Assembly (NCBI GenBank): GCA_964036665.1
Contig: OZ038528.1
Location: forward strand, 20,075,245-20,139,244
Length of the DNA: 64,000 nucleotides
Reading direction: 5' to 3'
Origin: Gordius sp. MW1
Taxonomy: Eukaryota > Nematomorpha > Gordioida > Gordea > Gordiidae
In this document: one piece after another, positions 13,815 through 34,440 of the stretch
How positions within the stretch are numbered: position 1 is the stretch's first letter
Layout of the letters: every line of letters begins with the position of its first letter
Translations under genes and position numbers: made by a program
The notes under the pieces: model-generated
What the model was told of the DNA's origin: nothing
The model's input: the letters and a program-made list of their open reading frames with translations, nothing else
Databases searched by the model: none

Positions 13815-14868
13815 CAGTGGCGTACGCAAACGGAGGGTTTTAGGGTTGAACGACCCTCCCCCCCCCGCGGACAAAAATTTATAAAATTTATGTAATTCAA
13901 TACAAAATTTAATAAGTACGATAGCGGCGTGATACTCAATTTTACTTTACTAAATAAATCATGGGCGTAGTCAAGAGAGGGAGGCAAGGAGGGGCGGCTG
14001 CCCCCCCCTCTAAATCCAAAAATTTCTTGAAATTTATTAAAATTATGGCTAAAATTCAAATAATGTTCATTTTGCCCCTCCCTAAATCATTATTGCCCCC
14101 CTCTAATTCCAATGCTACGCCCATGAAATAAATGAATTTCTTATTAAAAAATATTTGTGCTGACATGTAACAGAAGATTCAATTCCTATATCTTTATATT
14201 ATTCGGAATAATGTTGCGAATAAAAAAATTTTACACAAGGTGATAGAACGTCAGAAATAACGCTATTAATAAATTAATAATTGTATCAAGCTTCAGAAGA
14301 TTCCTGCATCTTGGATTCTACTAAAATGATCGGGCTTCTCAAATTATATTTTAAACAATTCTTTTAACTGCAAAGCTTATAATTTAAATATTGAATTGAA
14401 AAATATTGTTGCAAAATAATTTAATTTAAATCTTTTATCGAATTTTTATGGGTTTTTTTCCACTTATTAGTAATTAAATGTATTGTATGCTACGAGATAA
14501 TTTCAGATTATGAATTCATAATTTGTTTAAAATTTACAAGGGCTCACAAACATTATCTTTTTGGACGGGAATAACAAAAACATTAAGATTGGATTGAGCT
14601 CAGCCCAATAAAAAACAATTAGCAGGACTCTAAATTCGCCTAAGCAGGTGTCATTAATAACAAATTTAGAACCTTTAATCTACTCCTATCAAAGGCATTA
14701 AATGGTATCAAGTTGAAAAGGGGAAACAGAAAAAGAATTTTAAGGAACTGGACAAACTCACATGGATGCTACATTATGTATAATTTATATAAACCTTTAA
14801 TCAAATTACACAAAAACTTTGAATCCCCCCCCCCCCCAAAAAAAAATAAAATCCTGCGTACGCCCCTG
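13815..14868. mobile_element. hAT-like element with nested insertion
   Basis: Flanked by the exact 8-bp direct repeat GATGCCCC (13807-13814 and 14869-14876). Ends are CAGTGGCGTACGCA at the left and, reverse-complemented, CAGGGGCGTACGCA at the right. 1054 bp including a younger MITE at 13960-14125. A long C run (14825-14837) sits near the right end. No transposase is seen. Confidence 0.8.
13960..14125. mobile_element. CATGGGCGTA-type MITE, nested copy
   Basis: 166-bp element with ends CATGGGCGTAG and CTACGCCCATG, flanked by the 8-bp direct repeat AAATAAAT on both sides. It is inserted inside the 13815-14868 element and is therefore younger. The G-rich left and C-rich right thirds surround an AT-rich middle, as in its other copies. 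Confidence 0.8.
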
Positions 14869-15129
14869 GATGCCCCCGTGGCACATTTAAGTTTACTAGT
14901 ACATTTAGACGTAGTCCCAATTCGATGAAATACCAAATAATTTTTGGAAAAAACAAAATGTTTTGATTGTAAAGAAGGAATTGATCAAATATTGTTTTCT
15001 AACCAATAGCAACTCACAGGTTTTTTAGTCAGCAGCAGCAAATAAATATGAATTAATATTTATTTAATCAAGGCAATTATTTTTGATACATACAATGCTA
15101 ATTTCATTCTTACAACTAGATATAATAGG

Positions 15130-15404
15130 CAGGCGCGTAGCCAGGATTTTCTCAAGGGGGAAGAAAAATTTAAAAAAAAATTTCGACACTTTTATTTATA
15201 ATGTAACAAAAGTAAACTTCGCGTACAATATATGCGAACAAGGCGCTAGATAACCAGCTTTGGAAAAATCTCTTCTCTTCATTAATTAGAGCATTTACTA
15301 TGGATTTTATACCTTAAAAAGGACATGGACCTTAAATTTTTTTTTCAAATTTTGGTATAGGGAGTAGAAAATCTTCGCTTTCTGCTCCCTTGGCTACGCG
15401 CCTG
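15130..15404. mobile_element. hAT-like MITE, CAGGCGCGTAGCC ends
   Basis: 275-bp element with TIRs CAGGCGCGTAGCCA / TGGCTACGCGCCTG and an exact 8-bp duplication ATAATAGG (15122-15129 and 15405-15412). Non-coding. A half-copy with the same left end occurs at about 47663. Confidence 0.85.
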
Positions 15405-15412
15405 ATAATAGG

Positions 15413-16526
15413 TCTACGAAATATATTATACCTTATCCATTGTAAACTTTCTTACACTTAAATTTCTTGCTGTTGCAATGCACGATTCTCGAATTTCTTC
15501 GACTTTTATATAGGCCATGCCTTAAAAAATATAAATGTTCGTCATAAAGTAATTGTTTTGTCCAAAACAAGGTTTATTTATTTCATAAATATTAATCCTT
15601 TATTCAACTCTAAACCTATATTGAATAAATTAGACCAATTCACACGATAAAATAAAAGTACGTTGAGTACTCATAATTTCTTTCTATTTCGATGAGGATT
15701 TAGTATATCAAATACGAGGGAAGAAATTTTATCCGTAATCCCTTTTTGAAAAAGTAACTGGGGATCCTACAATATAATTTATATATTGGCATTCTCTGAG
15801 TAAATTATTGAAATGGGGTAAAAATTTCTGGACATTGTGTAATCAAATAAATAACATGCAAACTCGCAAAGTAAAAATCGATTTGCGAAAAATCAACTTT
15901 ATTATATATAAAAACGGAGACGAAGGGCTTGGTAGCGCGCGGGGCAAACCAACTTGCGCGTCATACCTGCAGGGAAGAGATTAAAAAGTTATTTATAATA
16001 AGCCACGGTTAATACATAACAAACAAGGCAAAAGTGTTTTTTACAAAATGGGTAAAGTTTCGACACTTATCAAAGTTCACAAAATTTTTGCGTATTAAAG
16101 GGATTATAAGGTTATTAAAAGGAAGCGCCAGTGAGCGAATAATTTGGAAGAAATGCCGTTTTTATTAGGATTTTGACCACGACACGGCATAGATAAATGA
16201 TGCCCGGTGAGCTTAATAGCTCACGTTAATACTCCACAAATCTAACACATACAAAGTTTTCTTCGTATAGTTTAGAAAAGAACGCTTATCGATATTACTT
16301 CAAAAATCTCTAAAAATCAGTCTTAGATGCCTCATATTTAATAATAATCCGTCAATTTTATATAACTATAAAATAATTTTAAAAAATAAATGTAAAGCAC
16401 TTATTGCAATGTTAAAAAAAGTCACGAATAAACATATTTAGGGGATTTAAATTATTATCGGAGCTGAAGAGATTTATAAATGAATACAAGCTCTCAACTG
16501 CCATCAAATTTCAGATCAAAACTAAC
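15413..16526. other. Non-coding stretch
   Basis: No gene recognised. A short patch richer in CG (about 15915-15975) stands out from the AT-rich surroundings but has no identifiable motif. Confidence 0.4.
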
Positions 16527-16801
16527 TAATGTTGAAAACACGGCTGGGTTTTGTTTGACCGACCTTTTTGTCTTAGTCGACTAAGCATAAGCATACCTAA
16601 AGTTTTTTGGTCTGTTTTTCTTAGTTGTGCAAAAACGTTGAAAAATTAAAAAAAATTAATTTTTTTTTTCATATTAATTTGAAAGGTGGGTAAAAAAATC
16701 CTCTAAGCTTAGTCAAAATTTGAAAAACCGGCCAGGTCAACCGTTAGTGTTAGTTGCACCAAAGATCGACCAGACAGACCCCAGCCTTTTTTACAACTCT
16801 A
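16527..16801. mobile_element. hAT-like MITE with GTCGAC motifs
   Basis: Ends TAATGTTGAAAA...GGCTGGGT and, reverse-complemented from the right, TAGAGTTGTAAAAAAGGCTGG. The interior has a CTTAGTCGACTAAG palindrome. The flanking octamers AAACTAAC and AGCCTAAC match at 6 of 8 positions, consistent with an old 8-bp duplication. Relatives are at 18278, 19185 and 35770. Confidence 0.6.
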
Positions 16802-17065
16802 AGCCTAACTCAGCTTTTAAGCGCACCAGAGGCTACATTCTCAATGCTCGGACGTGGCCAAAAACGGGCAGGCATGACAAAATTAATACAAGCAAATATC
16901 CATTCAAAAACGAGAAAAACGAGACGGAAGATAAATCGGGGGCGTATAAAAAGCGGCGAAACGATATACAAAGATGATAGACGTATAGTATAAAAGTTTG
17001 TTTGTATAATAATGAAATGCGTATATAAGTTGGCCCGCGGTGAGTTAGTATTTGAAAGAAATGTT
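16802..17065. other. 3' flank of the PAK gene
   Basis: Region downstream of the PAK stop codon on the minus strand, presumably 3' UTR and terminator. I do not see an unambiguous AATAAA close to the stop. The overlapping open frames here are not supported as genes. Confidence 0.4.
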
Positions 17066-25300
<8,235 letters not shown>

Positions 25301-25692
25301 GGTGCTCGCCCAATAGGCTACAAGCTACTATACCTTAATAAAAGATTAAAATTAATTTTCAAATGCAATTTAAATTGATAAAATAAAAAAATATATCCAA
25401 AAATTTAATTGAAATTTTGTAATTTAAAATTTAAATTGCATGAGTAAAAATTTAAGCTAGGGAATGACAGAAAAGGGAATAGGATAGGACCAATATTATT
25501 TGACTGGATGCTATATAAATTAATTTGCTTTAGGCGCTGCTTAAGTTCAATTACGGCTTTAAAATACAAAAAGATACTCTATCAAATTGAATGAAAGTCA
25601 TGGGCGTAATCAGTGGAATGGCTGAGATGGGCAACGGCCACAACCCACACCCAATTCCAAATCTTTTAGGTATAAACGGATTATGTTAACAT
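25301..25692. other. PAK upstream region with MITE fragment
   Basis: 5' flank of PAK. A one-ended CATGGGCGTAATC MITE fragment starts at about 25608. No TATA box or initiator can be assigned with confidence. Confidence 0.4.
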
Positions 25693-25855
25693 CATGGGCG
25701 TAGGCAGGGGGGGGGGACAGGGAAGGGCGGCTGCCCTCTAAATCCATATATTCTTAAAAATTCATATTATAATGGCTAAAATCAAAAAAAATCATTTTGC
25801 CCCTCCCTAATCATTATTGCCCTCCCCCCTAATTGCAATGCTGGCTTCGCCCATG
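25693..25855. mobile_element. CATGGGCGTA MITE with exact 8-bp duplication
   Basis: 163 bp with ends CATGGGCGTAGGCAGG and CTGGCTTCGCCCATG, flanked by GTTAACAT on both sides (25685-25692 and 25856-25863). It has a poly-G run near the left and a C-rich right part. About 390 bp upstream of the PAK start codon. Confidence 0.85.
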
Positions 25856-25863
25856 GTTAACAT

Positions 25864-28800
25864 AAAAAAACAGCATTTTGTCCCTTTTAAAGTCTTTATT
25901 ACCAAAACGCCCCCTATAAAAGCATTAATATAATTGACGCCTATTTTAAATTTACTAACAAACCCGGGGTAAACAAATATTTTAATTTATTACCATAACC
26001 TCGAGTAAACAAAACAATTCCCTAAATTTATTTATTTTTCAAAGCGAGAAGACCTTGTCCCTGCCCCTGGCAATGTAATGCGGTTTAGGAGCATAAACAA
26101 GGGATGAATGTTAAAACTCATAATTACATCCCAGCCCCAGCCCATACCTTATAATACGCGAAAAGTTTTAAGGTATATATAAAGTTGTCAGCCCCGCATG
26201 ATGCGCGTTGATAGAATTGTAAAGCGCGTCGTATAGATGGGACGACAAAAAGTTGTTTGGTAATGTAAAATGTTGCAAAGGTGTAGTAGTAATAAACGTT
26301 TTTACGAAAATTTTAACCATGATTTCCATAGGCGTAACTAGGATCTCCTCAAAGAGGTGGCGGGGGGGGGGGTTATACAAATTTCAAGGTGAAATCTTTT
26401 TTAACTATCTTTTTGGAAAAATGTTTTTTTCCTAAAAGTTTAAAGTGACAATATCGTAAAAATAATTAAATACTAAAAAAAATTCCAACAAATATTTATT
26501 TTTATTAAATATCATTATGGTATACTAAAAATTACATTCACGACTAAAAAAAATATAAAAACGCACTATAACTAAACGGATGGCATTGATCCGTGTAAAA
26601 TCGTGTTGGATTTAACGATTTCCATCGTGATCTTTAAAAAAAATTATATAAATTGAAAATCATGGGAGGGGTACTAACCCGAAAACCACCCCCTCCCTAC
26701 TCCAATGATGATTTTGCTTAATATACATAGAAAATTATTAACACACATAATAAAACTAAAAGTAACTACACTACACTTACGATTTTATTAATTTAAATAG
26801 AAACTTATTCGGGCCATTGTGCGCTACAATAAAAGCTTTTGATTAGATTGGTTTTAAAAATTAAAGAACCCTAAGGCTTTTTTAAATGATTTTTTTGGAC
26901 AATTTTGAAGAGGACATCAGATAAGTCTAGGCAAAAAAGGATATATGAACTTAAAAAACAAATACAACGATACAAACGTGATGGTTTGCTTTAATTCCCT
27001 TATAACATCAGCTCAGCTTAAAATTTTTATGGTTATTTCTTAGTGCCTTAACCGTAAGCCTTAGCTAGATTACATGTTCAATAGAGAATAAAATAACTCA
27101 AAATTTTCAATCTTTAAACAATCAGCTTATTATGATGATCATAGTTCACTTTCTTGCGGTACAAATCTATCAATTCATGTACTTGGAGGGAAAGAAAAGG
27201 GTAACACAGACGCACCTGTCGCGCCCAAATTTTATACAATTTTCAAGTCGCACTTCAAAACATATATTAAACTCGCAAATTTTTGAGATTATATAATAAA
27301 AAAAACGATAAAATAACAGAGAGATAAAAATCTTTGATTTACAAGGTATCTTGGTATGTTACCAATTGTATTATTTTGTTATTTTAATTTTGTTTTATGG
27401 TTTATTAAGTTCATATTTTGCAAATTGGCCAAAAGTCTCCCATCCCTTGCATTAAATTTATAGTTATATACACAGGTTGGTTTATTGTGTTATCTACAAA
27501 TACAATAAAGAGTGTTCAATTTACGAAGCTTTACACCCTCAACAAAATGACAACAAAAAATATTTGTTACGTGAAGCCATCATTCAAATTATAGGGAAAG
27601 CCCTAAAGGCATTGGGGGGGGGGGGGAATGACTAAAAGCCTTGAACTGCTTTAAATTTAATTTAATTTTGACGCTATTTTCACCCGTCTCAATATAAATC
27701 GTAAGTTAAAAAAAATTTATTCTAACAAAATAATTTTTATTGGTGGGGAACCAAAAACTATAATTAGGATTAATTCCAACTAGCCGAAAAACTATGCATA
27801 TTTTATAATCCTTGCCACTTATTTATGGTTTGAAATGATAATTTAATTAAGTGAAAATTGCCAGAAGAACTGGTAATTAAACTTGCATTAAATACTAATT
27901 TAAAACAGAAATTCACATTGGCTCGATCACATGCCTATAGAATAACAATAGACGAGTTAATCTGAGGTAAAGGCAAGTCTTGGTGCGACGATGTGACACT
28001 AATAAAAATTAAGATAAAATATACGTAAGTAAAATAAAAGAATCTATAAAAAATTATTGCAGAATATCTAACTAAAAAGTATTATAAAAAGTAACTAATA
28101 AAATAAGGCTTTTTTATTTGTCAATAAAAAGTTTTATCGAATCAAAAAGCAAATAAAAATTGCAACAAACATGTATCTAAATTAAATAGTTAAAATGTAT
28201 AAAGTAATAAAATGTTATAATTAACTTAGACTTATAAATACCAGTAAAAACCATTTAAATAAAATCAAAACAAATGTAATGTCTAAAACCGGTTTTAAAT
28301 ATATTATTAAATACTATCGTCTGTTTTATCAACTGCGAAATCCCAAACATTTAATATTGCTGACAAACTTAAGAATGAACCAAAACACAATAAAATTCAA
28401 AATATGACAAAATAAAATATATTCTAGATATATGAACAAATTTTTCGAGGTCAGGTCCGCCTAACTGGATGGATGTCGCGATTTTTTCATGTCCACTGGG
28501 AAAAAGAAATTCCGGAGAGTATATTTTTATTAATATTATCGATTGATTAATAACGGGCGAAAGGCCAGTGGTGTTAAAACTATGGCCAAGGAGATATATA
28601 ATGTACAACTATTATGAAGCAGAGTCTCGCGTGAGTCACATATGTATGAAATTGATTTTTTAACGGGAAAATAGGGATTATAAATAGTTATTTGTGGTAT
28701 GGTTTTCGTCAATGACATACCATTTAATGTCATCCTATAAATAGGTACAAAACAAATATAAAACATTTAGTTTTTTAGACATTTTAAATTTAATAAGTTA

Positions 28801-29386
28801 ACTTAAACGGCAATAAAAATGACTTATCAGTGTTTTATGGTAAAATATAAAAAACCATAAATTGCCTAGCAATAATAGTTTTTATTATAAATTTTGTTTT
28901 GTATAGAAAAAGACTGTCACTCTATAATACATTAATGCAAGAACAAATGGGTAAAGACAGGATTTTATTTAGTAGGCAAGAGGGAAAAAATTTGGGTGAA
29001 ATTTAAAGGGGCAAATAAAATTTTCCAAAAATTTTAATATATTTCATAATTTTTAAGAGGATCTTTAGCTAGGCCTATGCAAAAATTGGTTATAATGTAT
29101 ATGTAGATTAAATTATTCAACCTAGAAGTAATTTAAAATCATTACAGCATGATAAAATTATATGTATAAATATTGAATTTTTATTAAAATATAAAATTTT
29201 ACTATATATAGAACAACTTTGAACATATGCCATATTAAAGCTTATAAATTAAATTTATCTAATCAATTTTGGAGGTAACAACACATATTTGCCAAGTATA
29301 AGACATCAATCCAGATATATGCAATACTTTTAACATTTGGGCAATCTAACTAATATATGACAATATTTTATTTAAAAATTATGAAA
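25864..29386. other. AT-rich intergenic DNA
   Basis: No gene supported on either strand. G runs at 26362-26372 and 27614-27626. The former follows CATAGGCGTAACTAGGATC, a decayed hAT-like end. The open frames at 28369-28766 are A/T-rich without any domain. Confidence 0.45.
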
Positions 29387-29540
29387 CATGGGCCTAGGCA
29401 GCATTGAAATTAGAGAGGGCAATAATGATTGTGGGAGGAGCAAAATGATGATTTTTAAAATTTTATCCATAATTTTAATAAATTTCAAAGAATTTTTGGA
29501 TTTACAGGAGATCAGTTACTCCTCCCTGCCTACGTCCATT
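29387..29540. mobile_element. CATGGGCGTA-type MITE, diverged copy
   Basis: Ends CATGGGCCTAGGCAG and CTGCCTACGTCCAT, flanking octamers TTATGAAA / TTAGGAAC (6 of 8 alike). The internal segment with GGGCAATAATGATT and ATCCATAATTTTAATAAATT matches other copies in reverse orientation. Confidence 0.6.
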
Positions 29541-30184
29541 TTAGGAACCAAACACAGTACATACTCAAATATTATACATAAATATAACTTTTAATTTAAT
29601 GTGGTATAGCATTTACAAGTAAATTAAAATAAATCATTATGTAATATGAAATGACATGCATTTATTGTTTTCTAAATACTCAAAATTTTTAAACAAAGTA
29701 AATGAATGATAATTGAAATAATAAGATTTTATTAAATACAAGATCATACTCATTAAGTTTCAATAAAGTTTAGCCACTATTGCGCATTTTATCAAAATTT
29801 GGTTTTCAAAATTAACATCCCAAATGCATTCCAACTCGTCGCAAACATATGATATTCATTGCAATTGATTGAAATGGCAAAACACCGACACAAACTCAAG
29901 CATCGATAATACTTGACTCTAAATATCCAAAAAACTGCTTCATAGTCCGCAGGCAATTTTTAGGAGATTAATAGTCAGAAATAAAAAGTTACTTGTGTTA
30001 TATCTTTTTACCCCACATAGTCTCTGGTAATGCTTCAGATTTAATTATGGAATAATTAGAGGTTTGGGATAGAACCATAAGGAGAAATTGGGTAATTGTA
30101 CGTTCTCAAAATTTTAAGTGCTTAACAGATTATTAAATGCTCTCAAGCGTGAAACAGCCACTTTATATATTAAAATTTATAATA
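29541..30184. other. AT-rich intergenic DNA
   Basis: Nothing supported. Confidence 0.4.
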
Positions 30185-30843
30185 ACACAGGTCTACAAAT
30201 ATTAACTTTTTGATTGTATTCCGTAATCTGACAAATAATTCTGAGAATTTTACGCTGAACAAAAATATTTTTTAGTTTTTTCCCTAGTCTTCTAGATTTT
30301 GTGATAAATAAGGTTAAATGTGCCAGAAATGGTCTTTTCGACGTTTTAAAACTATATTCCCACGCCATTTTAAATTTAATAATATTCATATAATCCTATA
30401 GATTATTTATTTGTCCATATAATCATAATTTTATTTTTTGCTTTATTATTACTTTAAGTTTCATCAAATTTTTTTGAACCTCCCTCCTCGCATTAAAATT
30501 CCTCACACTATGTCTGGGAGTATATACTACGTATGCAATGTTTAGTAACACATCGCTCAATCCCTTCACAAAATCTCTCGCCATCTCCTCGACTCCTGTC
30601 CCATTCTGGTGTGCGTGGCTATATATGGGAGCGGGAGTGGAAGAGAATTATTAAATATAAATTTAAAATGGCATGGGATTATAGCCTTAAACGTTAAAAA
30701 TGCCATTTTTTGCTCTTTTAGCCTCATTTTTCACAAAATATGGATGATTACAGAAAATCTAAAAATATCTTATTGTTCAGCTTAAAATTCTCAATCACAA
30801 ATATTTGTCCGATTGCGGGATCTTTTTTATTGTAGACCTGTGT
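30185..30843. mobile_element. Long-TIR element, diverged arms
   Basis: Ends ACACAGGTCTACAA at the left and its reverse complement at the right. The match continues inward for about 200 bp per arm (shared TGAGAATTTTA, GCTGAACAA, GCCATTTTAAATTTA) with many substitutions. The 70-codon open frame in the left arm is part of the arm and not a credible gene. Target duplication unclear. Confidence 0.65.
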
Positions 30844-32279
30844 AATTATTACAGATAGTATAATGTATATTAGCCATAATAATTCTTTAGTTTTTAGGGT
30901 ACATTGATTATATATCTTACTTTAAATTATTAATTTAGATTTAATCGAATAATTTTTAACTGATTTTTAAATTTAAATTAATCCAGATTATTCATTGTGA
31001 TCACAAAAAATACTACAAGGAAACTGCTTTAAAGAGTAAGAACGTTGCCTTGGGCTCAACTTCAATATCTACATTTAACTAGCATATCAAATGGTTGGAA
31101 AATATTATCTCAATAAAGTAGATTTGATTTGAATATTTAATTCGCCTCTCCAAGAATAATATCTTTCTTGGTTGGTTAAGCGTTAAAATCTAATAAATCA
31201 CAATTTACCACCAACAAATATTGTTCAACGTTTTTTGACAAGTTGTCACCTTTCCTGTTAGACATTCAACATTTATTTCCATTCGTCTCTATAATTACAC
31301 TTTTCTTCATTTAACCTATATAGTTTCATTTCATGCCTTCTTATTGTGATTCTACTTAAGTTTGGTTTTCTCTATTTTGTTTTTCCTCCAGTCTCTTATC
31401 AACTTATTTTAACTAACCTACATTTCGTATCTTTCATACATACCATCTGTAATGACGCGCGATTTTGGGCTAATTTATAAACTCTTCATTTTTTAATTAT
31501 TATCTTTATATTCATCGAGACGAGCCCATCATGAGCTCGGCTGGGCTGGGTGGGTTTACTGGCCCATGCAGGACTCTAGCCTAAAGTTTTCATCAATCCT
31601 CTAATCAGTTTTTCGTTTACCTACACAGTCTCTTTATCTCTCAAAAACTTGCCTGTAAATGCCTTTAAAATCTACTGCTGGAAATATATGTTAATAAAGA
31701 TATGTATAGAGCTGTTAAGTAACTATTCCTGGAACTAATCCCTATTAAAAAAAAATTCTGTAATCAGTTACTTTAATCGTAGGAGAACTTTAATTGTTTG
31801 ATTACATTATTTTAGTAACTATTCAATATACAGCTACTTTTTATATATTTATTTAAATCGTCAAAAAATTTAATATTAGAGTTAATTATGTTAGTGTTTA
31901 TCGCTTTTAAATTTAAAAATTTGTCGTGGATTAAATGTGAATATAGCAAATCTTTTCCTGTTAGATAATAAATCTTATTTGAATATTTTAAACATTCTAT
32001 TTTTTGAGTAGCTTTAAATTAAAATTAATCTACTAGAGCTGAAACCGGTTAAGTGTGAATGTTTTAGACAAGTTTCGCGCATATTAAACATGAATCTTTA
32101 AAATTTTTAGTATATTTATTTACTTAAAGTTATAACGAACAAACTTAAACAGGAATTTTATAAAGCATTGTACATTATTTGTTTGTAACTATCTGATTCC
32201 AAGAACTTATAATATAGCATTAATTGAATTGAGTAAACTATTAAGTGAGTTGGTATCAATAGTAAAATAACACTACCTA
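30844..32279. other. Intergenic DNA with decayed hAT ends
   Basis: Contains a hAT-like remnant ending GCCCATGCAGGACTCTAG at about 31560-31577 and, at 31707-31850, a GAGCTGTTAAGTAACT-type element end that recurs at 42010-42180 and 51700-51885. No gene is seen. Confidence 0.45.
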
Positions 32280-33690
32280 GGACGGTCCCAGTCCCCGAGC
32301 TAAAGTGGAGGGTTGGCGTCAGGTCGGAAAGCGGCTATAAAAACCAACTCCAAAATTATGATAGTTTCGAACATAATTTTACAAGAGAAAGCTAGGGCGT
32401 CCTCCACAAACGACGAGCACTGCCCCCGCCCGAGCAATGTGAAAGATTCTCTAGGGTAGGAGACCCTAAGGACTGTGACAATTACATAAGTATCATGCTA
32501 ACTTGCCACTCTTTGAAGTGTAAGGAAAGGATCTTAGTAATAAGGCAAGAAAACGAGGTGAAAATATCGGCTAACCAATTCGGATTTATGTCAGGCAAAT
32601 CCATAATTGACCCAATCTTCGCACTAAGATAAATGATGGATAAATATGGTGAAAAGAGAAGAGACCTATGTATGGTCTTTATCGACTTGAAAAAAGCTTA
32701 TGACACGGTCCCTCGCAAAGTAATATGGTGGTGCTTAAGAAAATAAAATATCCCTGACGCTTATATACGCCTTATGAAAAATATTTATGAAGCCTTAAAT
32801 TCTTGCGTTAGGGCAACAGTTGGAGACTTTAAACATTTTCGGGTTGAAATTCAATTACATCAAGGATCTGCTTTAAGTCCCTTTTTATTGAATATAATTA
32901 TGGAAACATTAACGAGAGAAAAAAGTCATCACAATGGTGTATGCTATATGCTGATGAGATAGTAATATGCGAAGAAACAAAGGAGAAAATATAAGAAGCT
33001 TGGTCAAAGCACTTGGCTAGATATGGTTTAAAGGTGAACGATAGAAAAACGGTATACATGGAAATGAACGTTACAGGCAGCCCATCGCTGGATGACCATC
33101 TAAATTAACCAAAAGTAGACAGGTTTTTATACCTCGGCTCGATGTTGCATCAAGAGGGAAGAGCGCAACAGAAGTCAATGCCCGGGTCCAAAAAGGATAG
33201 TTTAAATGGGGCAAAGCTTAAAAAATCATCTTAAGACCGGTGTTACCCTATGGAAGTGAAACATAGGCATTAAACACCACGGAAGGAAAGCTATTACGAG
33301 CCACAGAGATGTGAATGATACGATAAAGCTTGGGGTATACTAAGCTCGACCATATGACGAATGACTTTCTAATGACACAAATGGGTATTCAGCCTATGGT
33401 GGACATGATTAACGAAAATCGGCTAAAGTGGTATGGGCATTTGTTAGAAAGGGGCACGAAAGATGTAAATTGAAAAGTGATGGACATGCAGGTACCGGGG
33501 ATGAGAGGAAGAGGATGACCTCGTATCACATGGAAAGGGCAAGTCGACAATGTTATGAAACTAAGAAGATTAATTAAGACATGGCTACCCGATCAAGATG
33601 GAAGATACTCATCAAAACAAACCCCACGACTGTGGGACCCAGTCCTAGATACAGAAGAAGTTGCCTAAAGTTGTATATCCCTTTTAACAA
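32280..33690 (+). pseudogene. RTE-type LINE reverse transcriptase, decayed 3' half
   Basis: Translating in pieces gives reverse-transcriptase blocks in the right order: NQFGFMSGKSIIDPIFAL, LCMVFIDLKKAYDTVPRK, VEIQLHQGSALSPFLLNIIM, a catalytic box reading LYADEIVIC (YADD has become YADE), and a C-terminal RLKWYGHLLERG ... MRGRGRPRITWKGQ. Several in-frame stops and frame changes break it, so it is inactive. The sequence blocks are those of RTE-clade elements as I know them. No 5' endonuclease is seen. The 3' end (CAAACCCCACGACTGTGGGA) is shared with a fragment at 43130. Confidence 0.85.
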
Positions 33691-33953
33691 AATAATGTAA
33701 TAAAATGCCTTTAGTATTTTACAATCTTCGTAACCTTAATTGCTCAATTTAAACATTGTTTTGGACATTTTAATTTTCAGACCAATAGGTCTTCCACATT
33801 AAGGTCATGACGACTTATAGAAAATATAACATTAATTCAATTTTTGATTCTTTATAAAATATTTTTTTTAATATTTTTTAGTCACGCATTAAATAGGCCG
33901 AAAAACAACACTTTCAAATAATAAATATTAAATAACATAGGCGTAAGCTTTTT
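33691..33953. other. Short spacer between LINE and BARD1 3' end
   Basis: AT-rich with no feature. It probably contains the BARD1 cleavage site. Confidence 0.4.
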
Positions 33954-33959
33954 TTTATT
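33954..33959 (-). promoter_or_regulatory. Candidate poly(A) signal overlapping BARD1 stop
   Basis: On the minus strand the terminal codons read TAT TAA TAA A, so AATAAA starts inside the stop codon (TAA at 33960-33958). If used, the 3' UTR would be only some tens of nucleotides long. Confidence 0.45.
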
Positions 33960-34440
33960 AATAAAGACCAATCAATTCAAAACGTGATATGCTATCCAAG
34001 ATCCAATCAGTCTCTAAAACGGCTATTATATTTTTAACTGGAACCATCTGGTCACGGGATTTAAGTGCTTCAGAATTACGACGAGAAATTCCATCTTTAC
34101 CAACTTCATAAAAAAAATTCAAATATTTTTTGTAATCTTCATCTCCATAATTTTTTTCCATCGAACCCGATCGTCTCTTAAGTTTTACAGGTTTTGAAAT
34201 TAAGTTTGGAATTATAGTTATGGCGCAACTCTTATTTAAAAAGTGGAGGGGAGAGAGAGATTGATTGACGTGAAAACACTGGAGATTTTGATGTGTGGTA
34301 GATTGGTCCATAGCGGGATCTTCAACGAGTATCTGACCGTCCCCCATTTTTATCAGCGTAACTATTTCACCCCTACTTATGGAAGGAGCCTTAAAATTTC
34401 CCTTCAAGTAAAACTTGCATCCAGCGAAGAGTCCCGGTTT
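33958..34440 (-). CDS. BARD1: BARD1 exon 9: BRCT2 and stop
   Basis: Acceptor CTTTACAG before 34440. Encodes KPGLFAGCKFYLKGNF, IKMGDGQIL and the closing WILDSISRFELIGLY, equivalent to WFIDCVMSFELLPL in human BARD1. Stop TAA 33960-33958. Confidence 0.93.
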   Translation of the reverse strand, partial: KPGLFAGCKFYLKGNFKAPSISRGEIVTLIKMGDGQILVEDPAMDQSTTHQNLQCFHVNQSLSPLHFLNKSCAITIIPNLISKPVKLKRRSGSMEKNYGDEDYKKYLNFFYEVGKDGISRRNSEALKSRDQMVPVKNIIAVLETDWILDSISRFELIGLY

